Source: Ursus arctos
Lineage: Eukaryota > Chordata > Mammalia > Carnivora > Ursidae
Direction: 5' to 3'
Length of the DNA: 64,000 bases
NCBI RefSeq assembly: GCF_023065955.2
Contig: NW_026622763.1
Span: forward strand, 85,541,299 to 85,605,298
The notes under the pieces are model-generated. The model did not search any database, had not been told where the DNA came from, and saw only the letters and a list, made by a program, of their open reading frames with translations. Position numbers and translations under genes: made by a program. Numbering within the stretch: position 1 is the first letter of the stretch; each line of letters begins with the position of its first letter. Shown one piece after another: positions 10,860-23,129 of the stretch.

Positions 10860-12316
10860 TTTGCTAGATAGTGATAACACATTTGAACTCTTTTTCCCTT
10901 GCTGTGGTTTTGTCAAAGTGTTTGGGCAATGATAATAAAAGAATAAATGGTAAAGTGTATTATAAATCCCTTAATTTATTTTATCTGAAACGATTTGCTG
11001 ATATAGGTATCAAAAATATCACATTCAACACTAAGGCATAGGAATTTTGTAGTATCAGATTCAATTTTAAAAGTAGAGAATGATGTACGATTTCCTTTCT
11101 TTATATAAAATGGAACTAGTAATGAGAAAGAAAAGTCCTAAATCATAAATTTAAAATCACTTAATATTTGCATTGCCATGTTTAGTTTAATATGAATCTT
11201 TGGGAGCCTGTGCAGATAAGCACAGCATCTCTATATTGTATTCATATTACATAGCCGGCAAGGTTCACATGTACAAAAATATTTTCTACAAGGTAAATAA
11301 AAAATTTAGACCAAATCACTGTTTACCTAGAGATAGAGGTGGAATGGAAAATATATTCACTTCTATTTTTAATCTTGCTATAGCACAGAACAAATTTGAT
11401 CAGTTTTTTAAAGCTGAAGTTGCCTTTTCTGAACAGGATTCATTTTTATTTCCTGACACAAAAATAATACGTATTTTAAGATAAATTATATAAATAAGTA
11501 TCTTTTCATTAGAGAATTCAAGTTTCTATTGGAATTTTCTGTCAAGATGAAGATTAAATTCTCTGTTGACAGTCTTTGCAAGTGTTCAGTTTTCAGATGT
11601 ATTTACCGTCCGATTATAACTTATAAAGAAGACAATACAAATCAAATAACAACTACAGAATTTGCTTTTAAAATACATTACTTTTTTGAGGGACAAGTTT
11701 CATGGAGTTGTATCATTTTTTATTGTTATGATTTCAAAAAATAAAATAACTCTTAAAACCTTTTATTTTTCAGAGACTTTTAAAAAATATATGCACACAT
11801 GTAAACACACATGTGTAAAAAAATATTAGTTGGGAAGGAAATACAATGATATGTTGAGATGGCTTTTCTCTGATCAGAAGTTTCCTGGGCAACATTTATT
11901 TCCTTTTTCATTTATCTGTCATTTGTAAATTTAGAGAAATTATAAGCATTTTTGTAAGTAAAAAATGAAGGTTATTTTCAGGAAAGTTTTTTTTTTTTTT
12001 TAATCTGAGAAAGGCAAGATATCCATGCTATGCTATGCCATTTCTTTTATAGTAATGTGTTTGCTAATTCATAATCAATACTTTGGATAATCTTGTAATT
12101 TTATAAAGCACTGACATTTTATGGAAAAACATGATTTATCTTGATTTTTAGTGTACACTTTTGAAAAATTTTATTTTAATTATCCAAGAGTAGTAAAATA
12201 TATTATTCTAAAAATAGAATGCTTATCTAACCATCAATAAAGAAAAGTTCAGTGAAAAATCAATTTTCCACCTGAATTGATAGGAAATAGAACTGTAGGT
12301 ATAGATTTATGTATGT
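10859..12316. other. Unique AT-rich DNA, no feature recognised
   Basis: The open frames at 11200-11484 (94 codons) and 11529-11744 (71 codons), both plus strand, show no recognisable domain, no Kozak-like start context and no splice-site pattern. They look fortuitous. A 17-nt T run lies at 11985-12001. Confidence 0.5.
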
Positions 12317-12515
12317 CATATATATATATATATCTATATATGTATATATATCTACATATATATGTATATATATATCTATATATGTATATACATATATATG
12401 TATATATCTATATATATATATGCATATATAGATATCTATATATAGAGATATATACACATATATATTCGTATATGTATGTGTATAGAGAGATATAGCTATA
12501 TATACATATATACAT
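12317..12515. repeat. TA/TG-rich degenerate tandem repeat, about 200 bp
   Basis: Interrupted TATATATG, TATCTATA and TACATA units over about 200 bp give open frames on both strands that are artefacts, rich in Tyr and Ile. Many segments are self-complementary. Such tracts are prone to strand separation and cruciform extrusion and vary in length. Confidence 0.9.
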
Positions 12516-12687
12516 AGAAATATTTATTCTAGTTTCTCTATATGCTCTAGGTTTCTCCCTAGTTCATGCTACTTGATATTATCCAAAATTGTGTAATATT
12601 ATAAATTTATCTCTTCTAACTTTATTTTTTAATTATATTATTGTTAAAATATTAATGTGAAATTGTATTATAATTATTAGTAGTAGT

Positions 12688-12788
12688 CATTTCCATCTGT
12701 GTATTAGCAATGCCAGAAATTCCTCTAAGTGCATTATAAACATTATTTTTGAATCCACATAACAATCATACTAAGCACTTATTAACAT

Positions 12789-12819
<31 letters not shown>

Positions 12820-12930
12820 TCTGTTTTACATATAAAAAAACTGAGAGTCAGAAAGTTAAATAATGCAATCAGAAAATTAACTAGTGGAAAAGCCCAGAGT
12901 CATAATCAGTTCTAATTTCATGAGTAGTTC
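12688..12930 (-). mobile_element. MIR SINE, antisense
   Basis: Antisense MIR: 'gccagaaattcctctaagtgcattataaac', 'aatccacataacaatcatac', then 'ctgttttacatataaaaaaactgagagtcag' and 'agaaaattaactagtggaaaagcccagag'. A CAC/CAT triplet expansion (12788-12820) interrupts it. Confidence 0.65.
12788..12820. repeat. (CAC)n(CAT)n triplet tract
   Basis: Four to five CAC-type units run into about six CAT units, inside the antisense MIR at the point where its consensus has a TA-rich stretch. Confidence 0.88.
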
Positions 12931-13419
12931 TCATTCAATGGGATAGTACTGGTTAGCTGATGTATACACTTGTTCTGAATTATTTGTGTAAATTTCAGTC
13001 CAAAAAAATGTCCAAACACAAGTTGAAATGTTTATATGCTGCAGATAAAATTATCTTTTTAAAATTTAAAACTACAGAGTTAAACTATTAGAAGTTATGC
13101 ATCATACTAGGTTTTAATAACCATAAAGGAATTTAAGAGCAGTATAGTCTCGGCAAGTACAAGTCAATCTTATATTGAAGAAATTTGGCTTGCTGATGCT
13201 CTCCTCTTGTGGCTCACTCCCTTCTCATCTTCTATTCTGCACTGGATAGAGACAATATTGGCAAAGAGAGCCATGTTTCTAAGAATAATAATTTTTAGTT
13301 ACAAATGGACCTCAATCAAGTGAGTGAATATAGAAAGACTGCCCTAACAATTAAACTTTTAAGATAAAATCTCCCCCAAAATTTTTAAACTAGAAAAATG
13401 TTTCTAGAAGTCTTCTCCA

Positions 13420-14222
13420 CAGCCACCTTCCCACTTCTTTCAATTTCCAATTTCCTTGTCTCAATAAATGGTAACTCTTTCACCCAGTTACTCAGGTAAA
13501 AAATCTAGGCAGCCAACTCCTATCTTTTCTTACACTGCTAATCTAAGCCACACATACATCCTGTCAACCCTACCTTCAGAATGCCATCCACCTGACAGTC
13601 TCTCAGCCCCACCTGACTATCCCTACTTCAAATCACCACAGTCCATCTGAATGTTGCAATAGACTCCCATCTGATGCTCCTGCTTTTCTCCTTGTCTCCT
13701 TAGAGTCGACTGTATATCAGATATAAAATATTTTATATCTTTTAATGCTTAAATCTGATAATTTAACTCCTTTGTTCAAATATCTTCAATGGTTTCTCAT
13801 GTCAATCAGAATAAAATCAAAGTCCTTATCTTGTTCCATAACTCCCTGATACAATTTGAAGCTCTGCTACTCTTCTGATACCATCACCCATAATGTTCTA
13901 TTTCCTAACGTCTGACACAGGGCTATCTTGCTTGGCTTTTAACGTATCTATAGAAGTTTCCAAATGCTTATTATCAGTTTATGAATTTATCTTGTGGAGC
14001 AGAAACAGATCAACATTGGCCTGTGTATGGCACTTTGAATGGCACTACTTGAAAATGTTATATTTTACAACACTCATCACCACCTGACCTTGATGTCTTT
14101 ATTTAGAATGTAAACTCTATGAGGGCAAGAATTCTATTCATTCACTGCTGTATTTATCATATTTGCAAGTGCTTTGTCCACAGGGGCACCTATTATTTAA
14201 TGAGTGAATGAATGGATGGATG
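13420..14222 (+). mobile_element. L2 LINE 3' region, about 0.8 kb
   Basis: One of the longest L2 relics in the window. Blocks in order: 'ctgtcaaccctaccttcagaatg', 'gttgcaatagactcccatctg', 'gataatttaactcctttgttc', 'agaataaaatcaaagtcc', 'tagaatgtaaactctatgagggcaag', and the terminus 'ttaatgagtgaatgaatgg'. The frames at 13468 and 13893 lie in it and carry too few L2 reverse-transcriptase features to be read as coding. Confidence 0.7.
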
Positions 14223-14289
14223 GGTAGGTGGCTGTGGAAGTGTTGGGATTCTGTCTAGAATTCCCAGCTCACATATAACCCAAATGTTA

Positions 14290-14410
14290 TTTTTGATTCT
14301 GAGACTCCTGGAACCACAAAGATCTTAGAGATCACCAAGTCCAGTTCATATGTATAAATGAGAAAGCAGAGACCAATGTAAAAGAAATGAAACAGGACTC
14401 TAATTCAGGG
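14290..14410 (+). mobile_element. Short ancient repeat, L2/MIR era
   Basis: The pattern 'ttagagatcaccaagtccagttcatatgtataaatgagaaagc' matches the 'gagatcat-ctagtccaa-cctcattttacagatgaggaaac' motif shared by very old mammalian repeats. The family cannot be assigned. Confidence 0.33.
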
Positions 14411-14443
14411 CTATATCCACATGGCACAGTGTCCCATGTAAAC

Positions 14444-14471
14444 AGAAGACCTCATGAAGAAGACCTCATGA
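14444..14471. repeat. 14-bp tandem duplication
   Basis: Two exact adjacent copies of agaagacctcatga (14444-14457 and 14458-14471). A small recent slippage event; it keeps no particular frame significance. Confidence 0.9.
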
Positions 14472-14474
14472 AAC

Positions 14475-17400
14475 TGTCCAGCTTTATGGGAAAAATTCCC
14501 AAGCATCATGCTTTGCTGCCAGTAGGAAAACTATATCATGAAATTAAGCATGGGTACTTAAGAACATTTGGCTAAATAGCACTAGTCAATTATGTAATTG
14601 GAATATAGATCTCTAGCAAGAGCTTCCCCCCACCAAATCCTGTTTAAATGAAATTAAATGTAGGCTGTTAAAAAAATGGTTTTTAAAGTCTGTTTAACAA
14701 AGTATGCATCATATGAATATTGAAAATAACCAGTATTACAAAATAAACATGATCTTCAAAAAATTTTAATCAAATTATGTATTTCAGGTCATACTTTTAA
14801 TGTACTACTGAAAACTTGCCTTTAAAAGAACCTCACGAAGATCACTTTGTAAACAACAATCTTTTTGTAATAAAATAATCACTTCTTAATTGGACTGTTT
14901 TGTAAATTGGGATTTCAAAGATCATGTTTGCTTAAATTTATGCACACCTGCAGTTGTGCCAAACAATTGTATGACAGTTTAATGTCAGTGGATTTGAATA
15001 TTAAATTAGTATTATAGCTGTTATTATGCTTAATAACATTTATAAAGTATTGTACAATTCTCAAAGCAGTTTTATTCACATTGACTTTTTTGACCCTAAA
15101 TTATTTAAGACATGTTTATGAGAGTGAAAATTATTAGATTAATTGTCAGGAATTCAAATTCAGGGTATCCTGGAAAGAGGAACTTCTAAGAGATATTCTG
15201 AAATTTTTTTTTCAATGTATAAATGAACCAATGAAAATTTCCATGAAACTAGATATCTTTACCTTAGTATTATGAGTTACTCACAGAGAAAGAATAAAAG
15301 AAATTGGTTAAGTAAAAATGAATTGGTCTCTATGTCTATGGAAAAAGAGGGAGTGAATAATAAGATCTTCAACCAACTCTATTATGAGCCTGTTTCCTCC
15401 TCTTTGCACTTTGTCAAATAGAAGTTAATTAGATATAGGAAAGTTAACTAGAATTAGATCAGTGATAGAAAGTGGATTTGACCACCACTGCAACTTTGTT
15501 TTTTAAGAAGCTTGCTTCGAGGGTTTGGATAGATACACACCTTTTCTTTCCCCCCAAAAATTGTGATTTACTTTGAACATGAATTTTCTAATATGTTGTA
15601 TTACCATTTGTACATATGTGGCTTTCTTCTTTGGAGATTATGTTAAATATTACCAATTCTTCATTACCAGTTGAATCAAATTCTAGTCACTTGGTTGACA
15701 CTCAAGATTTTTCTTGAATTGAAATCCTGCTACAATATCCCTTTAGATTTCAGTAATCTTAACCTGAAGCTGTCTTTTCCAAAACTTTCTAAAATAATCA
15801 AAAGATGGTTTATTGCCATCCATCATTCAATTAACTCACAACTTTTTATTTTTTTTATCTCATTGCTTTCACTTTACCATGAAAACTCCCAAAGTCCTTG
15901 ACAAAATTCATACCCATAATTCTCTCTAAATTTTGCCTAGAGAATGTTTTTCTTTCAGAAAACATTTAAACCACTCACTGAATTTCCATTTCCCTAAAAT
16001 TTATATACAAAGATTTTCTATTTTCAAATGCATGGTTATATTATTCTTGTTTTCAGTATGTGTGCCTCAATCTCCCCCTAGATAATGAGCTAGTTAACAG
16101 AGACCTTAAATTCTGTTTTCTATTATTTCTAGTTTGGGAGGCCAGCTATAGTACATCTATTACACATCTAAAGGCTTGTAGATTTAAACTTAGACCAACT
16201 TACTATGACAGAGGCAGAGCCAATAGTAATAACAAAATTAAGAAGCAAAATAATATAAAGTAGGACATTGCACTTAATATACCTTAAATCCAGAGTATTT
16301 TTTCTCATTTCTAGTTTTAGTATTTATCTTGAATTGTTTAACAGTCGATAGTTCACACTTCTACAGAGTTAAAAAAAACAAACAAATTTGTCTTCTAATC
16401 GAATGTTTACTCAGGACCCTTCTATAAATGATGTTTGGGTTTTGTGAGCATATACCAACACTTTTGGAATGCTTCTCAAAAATATAGGCGTACAAGCATA
16501 AATATGTTTATATCATCCATGTATACTAAGTTTAAAAACTGTGGTATTGGCAAACAAAAAATCCATTTGGAATACCAGCTACTAAAGGAAGTATTATAGG
16601 AAGGTTTTCTCAAGCCACAGTCCTCTGACTCATACAGTCTGAATGGTATTTTTATTTCCCAGACATAGCCAGACTAGTGATTGCATAACTACTGTTCATT
16701 CATCTGCTATTACAGCCTCCTTTTACCTCATGATTATACCATCATATTCTTTAATGAATACTATTTTGGTATCAATTGTTGTAAATACCACGGTTGGCCA
16801 ATATAAAAATAACCTTCTAGCATCAAAAGTATTTCACATACCATACTAGAATTATCTTACCTTTGTAAGGACTTAAGATAAGTGGGGAGAGATTGTTGTT
16901 TACAAATGACTCTAAAGGCTTTTCTACGCATTGCTATGCAGGCTTCCCGTAATAAAACAAAAAACTGCTACAGACGAGTTAACTCTGGAGTTACTCAGTC
17001 CACTTAACTCTGTGACTTGCTACCTAATGTAGCTGACACCTGAAAATCAACAGCCCCCTAGACTCTGCCCACCTCACCCTGTGCAGTCAGCATACAAGGA
17101 AAAGTCCCCAGAGATCTTTCTCTGATACTTTCTAATCTGTTATTTCTTATTTCTTCACTTTGCAAACCTATTTCAGAACTCTCTGGCTTCTGACCATCTC
17201 ACCCTCCCATTCATCCTTCAAAACCGCTCCCCTCATATGGATCTGGCTCGCTTTCTCAGCACTGTTTTGGAAAACTCTGCTTGAATTGACCCTACCTGCT
17301 TTTGGGCCTGATAAACATGCTCCCAGTCGACATCCCCTGACCCACCAAGGGCCCAAGGGACATAGCACATATATGCTTCCTAGCGTGTGTCCACTAGGGG

Positions 17401-17869
17401 TCCAGGATGCTGCTGCCCTTCTCATAAAGGAGGTCTGCTGGAAGCCTGCAGTTTCATTTTGCATTACATTATCCTGGCATCTCAGTAGTATTGGGTAACT
17501 TTGCTCTGACCAGTATTTCCAGCTTTCAGGCTAAAAATTTATCTGAGGTGAAGAATTAATTATTCATTCTAGTGCCAGTTATATTTTTAGACGAGGCTCC
17601 TTAATAACACGAATGCACACCATGTCTCTTATCCTGAATAGTCACAGACTGGGAACTGCCTTGCTGGTTTTTATTCATTTCTCTGCCTTGTGTTGATATC
17701 ACCCTCTTTTCAACTTCAACATTTAATAAATAGCTGAACGCAAGAGTGCCAAAAATCATTGACAAAGAACTCTAGAAGCATATGGTACGAAGTTAGTAGA
17801 GAAAACAATTCTTAGCTAAGTAATGATCCTTCATTTGAAAATATGTACTATTCCTTCTTCTTTGAAAAG
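14475..17869. other. Unique DNA, mostly unclassified
   Basis: About 3.4 kb without a recognised element. The part at 17040-17500 is more GC-rich and has overlapping frames on both strands (112 codons plus, 98 minus). Neither shows a domain, and the overlap points to composition, not coding. It could be an unrecognised old LTR. Confidence 0.4.
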
Positions 17870-18180
17870 TCAGCACACTTGAGGGCCAAGTGTCGCCTGG
17901 GGACTTTGACTTGCTTATAAAGCATTGTGTTGGCTCCAAGCAGTGAAATTCCATAGCAACGCCAGCAACACTTAAACTTCTCTAGGACTCCTACACTATT
18001 TATCTGTGAACAGCTAGGGGGCTTTTTGCAGAGAGGTCCCTAACTACTGCAAGCATTCACTCTATTTAATGTGTTTTAATTAACATTGCACAAACACCAA
18101 TTCTGTGTGTGCAGTGAAGTCTGTGCACTTCCCCGGATTTGCTTTCTCAATAGATTTGGAAATGCAGCAGCAGAATACTG
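17870..18180. promoter_or_regulatory. Candidate conserved noncoding / enhancer block
   Basis: Unique sequence with an RFX-like X-box half site, ccatagcaacg (17951-17961), a homeodomain-type palindrome in 'gttttaattaacattgcac' (about 18073-18091) and balanced composition. RFX half sites of this form occur in enhancers and cilia-gene promoters. No ORF or CpG island accompanies it, so a distal element is likelier than a promoter. Inference only. Confidence 0.28.
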
Positions 18181-18394
18181 CCAGACTCCCCTTCTCCACT
18201 CCAGTTCTCCCTTGTAACCTGAGGATCTCTATTCAAGAAGACATTGGTTAAATAGGATAAACTGATATGGGGACAGGGGACAGGACAGGCATTTCTGGGG
18301 GGAAATATGGTAATTGGTACAGAAAAGCCCTGTTTGTGATGGTTCGAACACTTTTAAAAAAGAATTATAATGGTGAAATAACTGGATTTCTCCA

Positions 18395-18490
18395 AAATAC
18401 AATACCTGGACTTAGACAACCTAGAGTCATTTAAGAGTTAGATATGATGATCTCTAAGGTCACTGCCAGTTCTAAATTTTATGTTCAAAA
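18395..18490 (+). mobile_element. Possible MIR-type fragment
   Basis: The stretch 'gatgatctctaaggtcactgccagttctaaattttatg' resembles the common ancient-SINE 3' motif 'gatctctaaggtcccttccagctctaa-attctatg'. The upstream part is weak. Confidence 0.4.
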
Positions 18491-19395
18491 TTATCTAGAA
18501 AGCCTGTAGGTAGCACTCAGTAAGAGGACATCAACTGAGGATTATTATTCCTAAAACACATAGGATAAAAAACTCAAAGAATGCAACTCAGAGATAAAAA
18601 TTAAGTACTGCAAATTACTCTCTAATGACCATGATACACAACTCTAAAAACTTCTGTAAACATCTGAGAAATAAAGAAAAGAAGCATATTCTCGAGCAGA
18701 ATTAAATAAATTGAGGACGTAAGTATTCAAAATCTCCTTCAGGGTGTAAGACTTCTCAAATAAAATCAAATCCACTAAAATAAAATCCTGTTAGTTTGAG
18801 AAACATAGTAAAGTTTTGTTTTGCTGTCATCTTCTGTTTGAAGTTCGCCAGTAATCCTTCCTCAGAGGAAATGACTACCTAAAGTGTAACATAACCTTTC
18901 TTCACATCTGCAATGGTGAGGGGGTGGCATCCTTAATCTTAATTTTCTCAGGCCAACTGTCTCTCTTCTGTAATTTATCTTTCTCCCCCCATATTTCCAT
19001 TTCTAAGTTATGCCAAAAATCATTGTAGTATCGGAAAATTACGTTATGGCATGCACAGTTTTTACTGAATTAACTTTTTTTTGCAGATTTTGTGTTGGAA
19101 TTTGCACTGATTCATGAATAATAAAACATAGTGTCTGTTCTATTACTCCATTCATCACTAGGGGGCAGCACCATTCCCAAAGAACATTCTTTTGACTCAG
19201 GGATAGGGAAAAGTTACGATGGCATAATTGGTACCAGGTTCCATCACAGCTTTAGGTATACACAATATTCTTCCACTTTTTCCTGCAATGAACGTAGACT
19301 AAAAACTAGCTGGATTCAGAGAACTATAACTACAAAAAGGAATATGCATGTTGATAGGTAACTCCAGCATACCCAGCATAATCCCAAAGGGGAAG

Positions 19396-19397
<2 letters not shown>

Positions 19398-19439
<42 letters not shown>
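19398..19439. repeat. (GT)n microsatellite
   Basis: About 21 uninterrupted GT units. It gives rise to two spurious minus-strand frames rich in His and Thr. Confidence 0.95.
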
Positions 19440-19934
19440 ATGCACATGCCTTAGCTGTGTGAAATAAAAGGAGAATGAAGTTATTATCATTTTCAAAATT
19501 CCCTTGCAGTTTGAAAAGAAATGTGACAGACACACATATCAAATAGCACCATTTTCCCTTGCTATCAGGAGACGGAAACATAAGAAATACAACGCACTGG
19601 GTACTCTGCAAAAAGTACTGGGAATGAAGGAAGAGTGGAGAGCTCAAGAAGAAGGGGAACCTCAAAGATAAGGACTATGAGCTTGATTTCCTTAAAGAAT
19701 AGATAAATAGGACATAGCACAATTTGATAAATAGTAAATAAACTGTTTTATCTTTAATTTTGCTTTATTAAATTCATTTGAATAATTCACGGAAAGTGTT
19801 ATCATGAATTTGTCTTTTCATGTCTTACCTGTTTGTAAAGCCTCTCATTTCTGCCTGAAGTATCTTTAAAAGTTCACATACATTCACACAGAACTTTTAA
19901 ACTATCAGGCTCATTACATGAATTCTTTTTCTTT

Positions 19935-20136
19935 TTTCTTTTTTTTTAAAGATTTTATTTATTTATTTGACAGAGATAGAGACAGCCAGCGAGAAAGGGA
20001 ACACAAGCAGGGGAAGTGGGAGAGGAGGAAGCAGGCTCATAGAGGAGGAGCCTGATGTGGGGCTCGATCCCACAACGCCGGGATCACGCCCTGAGCTGAA
20101 GGCAGACGCTTAACCTCTGTGCCACCCAGGCACCCC
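19935..20136 (-). mobile_element. SINEC, young arctoid-type subfamily
   Basis: Complete tRNA-Lys-derived SINE, antisense. From the right: the head complement 'gtgccacccaggcacccc', the 'gcagacgcttaac' region, the B-box region 'gctcgatcccacaac', the body 'acagccagcgagaaagg', and the tail 'attttatttatttatttgac' with a T run. Perfect 18-bp target duplications (catgaattctttttcttt) lie at 19917-19934 and 20137-20154. In this orientation the T run followed by AAG resembles a splice acceptor. Confidence 0.95.
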
Positions 20137-20501
20137 CATGAATTCTTTTTCTTTAAAAAAATATTTATTGTTTTTATGCATACATAAAATGAAATGGGTC
20201 ATAAAAAGTTAAAAGGTCTTGTAAATTTTACATGAAAATAAACAACTTATAAAATCCAATAACACTTGAAGGCAACGAAGTCAGCCGTATCAGCAAAGGG
20301 GGAAAAATACTTTGTTAACTTATAGAAAGATAGAAACAGCAGCACAGCAGTATATGCAACTGAAAATGTTTCACATGTCCTTATTAATGTACAAAAACGT
20401 GAACATGTTCATATGCTTAAAAAAATAATAAAACAAACACACATACCTTATCCTTGCTTCTTCATCAAACAATAACATCTTCTTTCACCCCCAAACAGAA
20501 T

Positions 20502-20549
20502 TCATCCATCCATCCATCCATCCATCCATCCATCCATCCATCCATCCAT
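20502..20549. repeat. (ATCC)n tetranucleotide microsatellite
   Basis: Twelve uninterrupted ATCC units in unique DNA. Perfect tetranucleotide runs of this length are usually polymorphic. Confidence 0.95.
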
Positions 20550-20620
20550 TTTTAAAAAATTCATTAAGCATTCATTTTTAGCACTTATTATTCTCCTGCC
20601 CTTAAGATTTCGTTATTTTG

Positions 20621-20803
20621 GATGCCTGGGTGGCTTAGTAGGTTAAGTGTCTGACTTTGAGGGAGGTCAAAGGGTCCTGGGATCGAGTCCCACATCAGAC
20701 TCCCTGCTCAGCGGGGAGCCTGCTTCTCCCTCTCCCTCTTGCCCCTCCCCCTAGCTCATGTTACCTCTCTCTCTCTGTCAAAATAAATAAATAAAACCTT
20801 AAA
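20621..20803 (+). mobile_element. SINEC, older subfamily
   Basis: Sense SINE with the head 'gatgcctgggtggcttagtagg', the B-box region 'gggatcgagtcccacatc', 'gagcctgcttctccctctccc', a CT run and an 'aaataaataaataaaacctt' tail. The imperfect target duplication is aagatttcgttattttg (20604-20620) against aagatttcattttg after the tail. The tail supplies AATAAA motifs on the plus strand. Confidence 0.9.
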
Positions 20804-20899
20804 AAAAAGATTTCATTTTGTGGAGGAGACAAACATGGCAACAAATTACTCCAAGACAATTTGATAGTTGTTCCAGTACAACACAAATACTCTACAGAC

Positions 20900-21040
20900 A
20901 GGAACACAGAAGTCACAGACAATAAGCCCCTTCAGGGCAGGGACTGTGTTTCTCTTGCTCAGCAATGTTTAACTTCAGTACCTAAAGAAATACTAGGCAA
21001 GGAGAAAGCACTAAAGAAATACCAGGCAAACGGAAGTCAT
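20900..21040 (+). mobile_element. Possible L2 3' fragment
   Basis: 'aataagccccttcagggcagggactgtgtttctcttgctcagcaa' fits the L2 3' region. A spaced internal repeat, ctaaagaaatac-aggcaa, occurs twice about 30 bp apart (near 20982 and 21011). Confidence 0.45.
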
Positions 21041-21115
21041 TCGACGACTACTTGTACATAAAATACCCAAATTTGCCCCAGATCAGAGCTGGAGATAAAA
21101 ATCTGCAAAAGTCGT

Positions 21116-21540
21116 GTATTAAGTTCCTAGGGCTGCCATAATAAAGTGTCACAAACTGAGTGCCAGACATTTATCCTCTCAGTTCTGGAAGCTAGAATTT
21201 CAAATTCAAGGTGATAGAAGGCCCACAGTGCCCTCAAGACTTTAGGAAAGGATCCTTCCTTGACTCTTCCAGCATCTCGCAGCCCCAGGCATTCCCGTTT
21301 GCCGCAGTATTTCTATTTCCCTCTTCATGTGGTGTTCTCCCTACATCACTGTCCTTATACGACCACCTTCTTAGAAGGGCACCACTCATATTGGATTAGG
21401 AGTCTACTTACTCTGGTATAACCTCCTTTTAACTCATTATCTTGGCAATGATCTATTCCCAAATAAGGTCACATTCTGAGGTATGAGGAGTTAAGACCAT
21501 CAACATATCTGGTTAGGGAACACAGTTCAACCCACTACAA
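21116..21540 (-). mobile_element. MLT1-type solo LTR, antisense
   Basis: On the minus strand it reads 'gggttgaactgtgttccctaacc', 'tcagaatgtgaccttatttggg', 'ctcctaatccaatatgagtgg', 'cttctagcttccagaact'-like and ends 'ggcagccctaggaacttaatac', the MLT1 order. No internal MaLR sequence adjoins it. It is diverged and non-coding; the small frame at 21211 lies within it. Confidence 0.75.
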
Positions 21541-22837
21541 CTAGCAATAGCAATTTTCTTCTGTTTTGCTCTTTCACTTTTCCCCTCAGCCCTCCTTTGC
21601 CTCCATTTCCTCCTCTACAATGAGATCATTTTGAGACCCTACTGAGGAAGACAAACTACCCTCAGATCTCTCACCTCCTGAGATTACCCACCATTTTGCT
21701 ACACTCATTCCACTTGCACTTGCTTTTTGGCTGTGCTGCAGTCATACAAATTACCATCATTTATAAGAGCTGCTTACATTCATGCCTAATTATCATGCAG
21801 TAGAATAACGATTACGCATATCATTAAATTCGTGTGAGATAACCTTCAATGTAAGTTTTATTGGATTACGGCACTAAACTCTGTTCATGCGTGCTTGGTC
21901 TTCATAGTGGGTTGCTCAGGAAGAATAGCTGTCTCTGCCACTGAAAACTAATGACAGTAATATTGGCCATAACATCAACCTTCTCCAACAGAAATACTGG
22001 TTCCACAACTTGGTACCCACCTTTTGAAAGGTTATTGCAATCAAGTCTGGGTTAAATAAAATCAATATTTCTTCTATTAAATAATGGAAAAATGGAATAT
22101 TTTATTCAACATTTTAAGCTTTCTAATTTTCATCTGTTCTCCTGACTGGAAAGATGCATGGGTTCAGAGCATAAAGCATAGGATATTATTGTTTCACAGT
22201 TACGTTTTAATCCCCTGATTAATTTTTCTAGCTGTAGAGTTTTAAAAAAAGTATTATTGTCAGAGAACAATACATAATTTGTTTATGTTCTGCTTTCATA
22301 TGTTTTTTAGAATTACTTTCATCCATTTTTAAAGCACACAATATGGAAACTGATATAAAATTAGCAATGTCACTGTATCTAACAGCTAATAGGTGCATAA
22401 CACCTTGGCATCCACTCCATGTACACCACCTCATTTAACTCTCCCAAGAGTTTAACAATGTGGGTATTTTAAAATCATACTTTTAATATAAAAGTAATAA
22501 ATAATAATTTTAGAAAATTCAGGAATTATAAAGTGGTACAAATAAGAATGATCCATAATCACACCACCCAGAAATAGCTACTTTTAACATTTGCTAAGAG
22601 TATCAGTGTTACTGATTTTGCAAGTCTGAAGATCCACTTCTATTCTAGGCAATCGTAGCCATTTCATTCACAGATACCTGAATGGAGATCCAATTTTACA
22701 AACTGTTTCTTGCATGATTTTTTAAATTAAAAGTATATTACTTTTTCATATTAATAACCCTTTTTTTTATAATAGATCACATGGCTGTATTGGTTTTTGA
22801 ACATTTAGGTCTATTTGGAATTGTCAGTGTTTTATAA
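21541..22837. other. Unique AT-rich DNA, no feature recognised
   Basis: No gene was recognised. The part at 22490-22830 has a faint ancient-repeat look ('aattcaggaattataaagtgg') that I could not assign. Confidence 0.4.
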
Positions 22838-23080
22838 AACATAGTTAAGAGCTCAGGCTCCTGGATCAGACTTCCTGTAGTCAAATTTTTTTCCATTACC
22901 TATTGCTTTTTATGACCTTGGGCTAATTACTTAACTTTACTCTGACCCAGTTTCCTCTATAAAACAGAGTTAATAATAAAACCTTCTTGAGTACCTCTGA
23001 TGACTAAATAAAATAACCCACATAAAGTAGTTAGCCATACATACTGCCCAGCACATCCTCGGGCTCAAATAAATGGTAGT
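22838..23080 (+). mobile_element. MIR SINE
   Basis: Near full-length MIR: 'agttaagagctcaggctcctggatcagac', 'tatgaccttgggctaattacttaac', 'cccagtttcctctataaaac', 'gactaaataaaataacccac', 'ctgcccagcacatcc' and 'aaataaatggtagtgg'. The AG-rich head and core are both present. Confidence 0.75.
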
Positions 23081-23129
23081 GGTCAATAATCAGGTTTGCT
23101 GAATGACTTCCTACTGCACTCATTTGTTG

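Noticed and set aside
12260..12495. Overlapping open frames on both strands encoding Tyr/Ile repeats.
   Set aside because: Produced by the TA/TG tandem tract; not genes.
17160..17498. 112-codon plus frame overlapping a 98-codon minus frame.
   Set aside because: No domain, no splice context, antiparallel overlap; probably GC-richer noncoding DNA or an unnamed old repeat.
20502..20549. Regularly repeated ATCC units considered as a CRISPR-like or satellite array.
   Set aside because: A simple tetranucleotide microsatellite with no spacers; CRISPR arrays do not occur in mammalian nuclear DNA.
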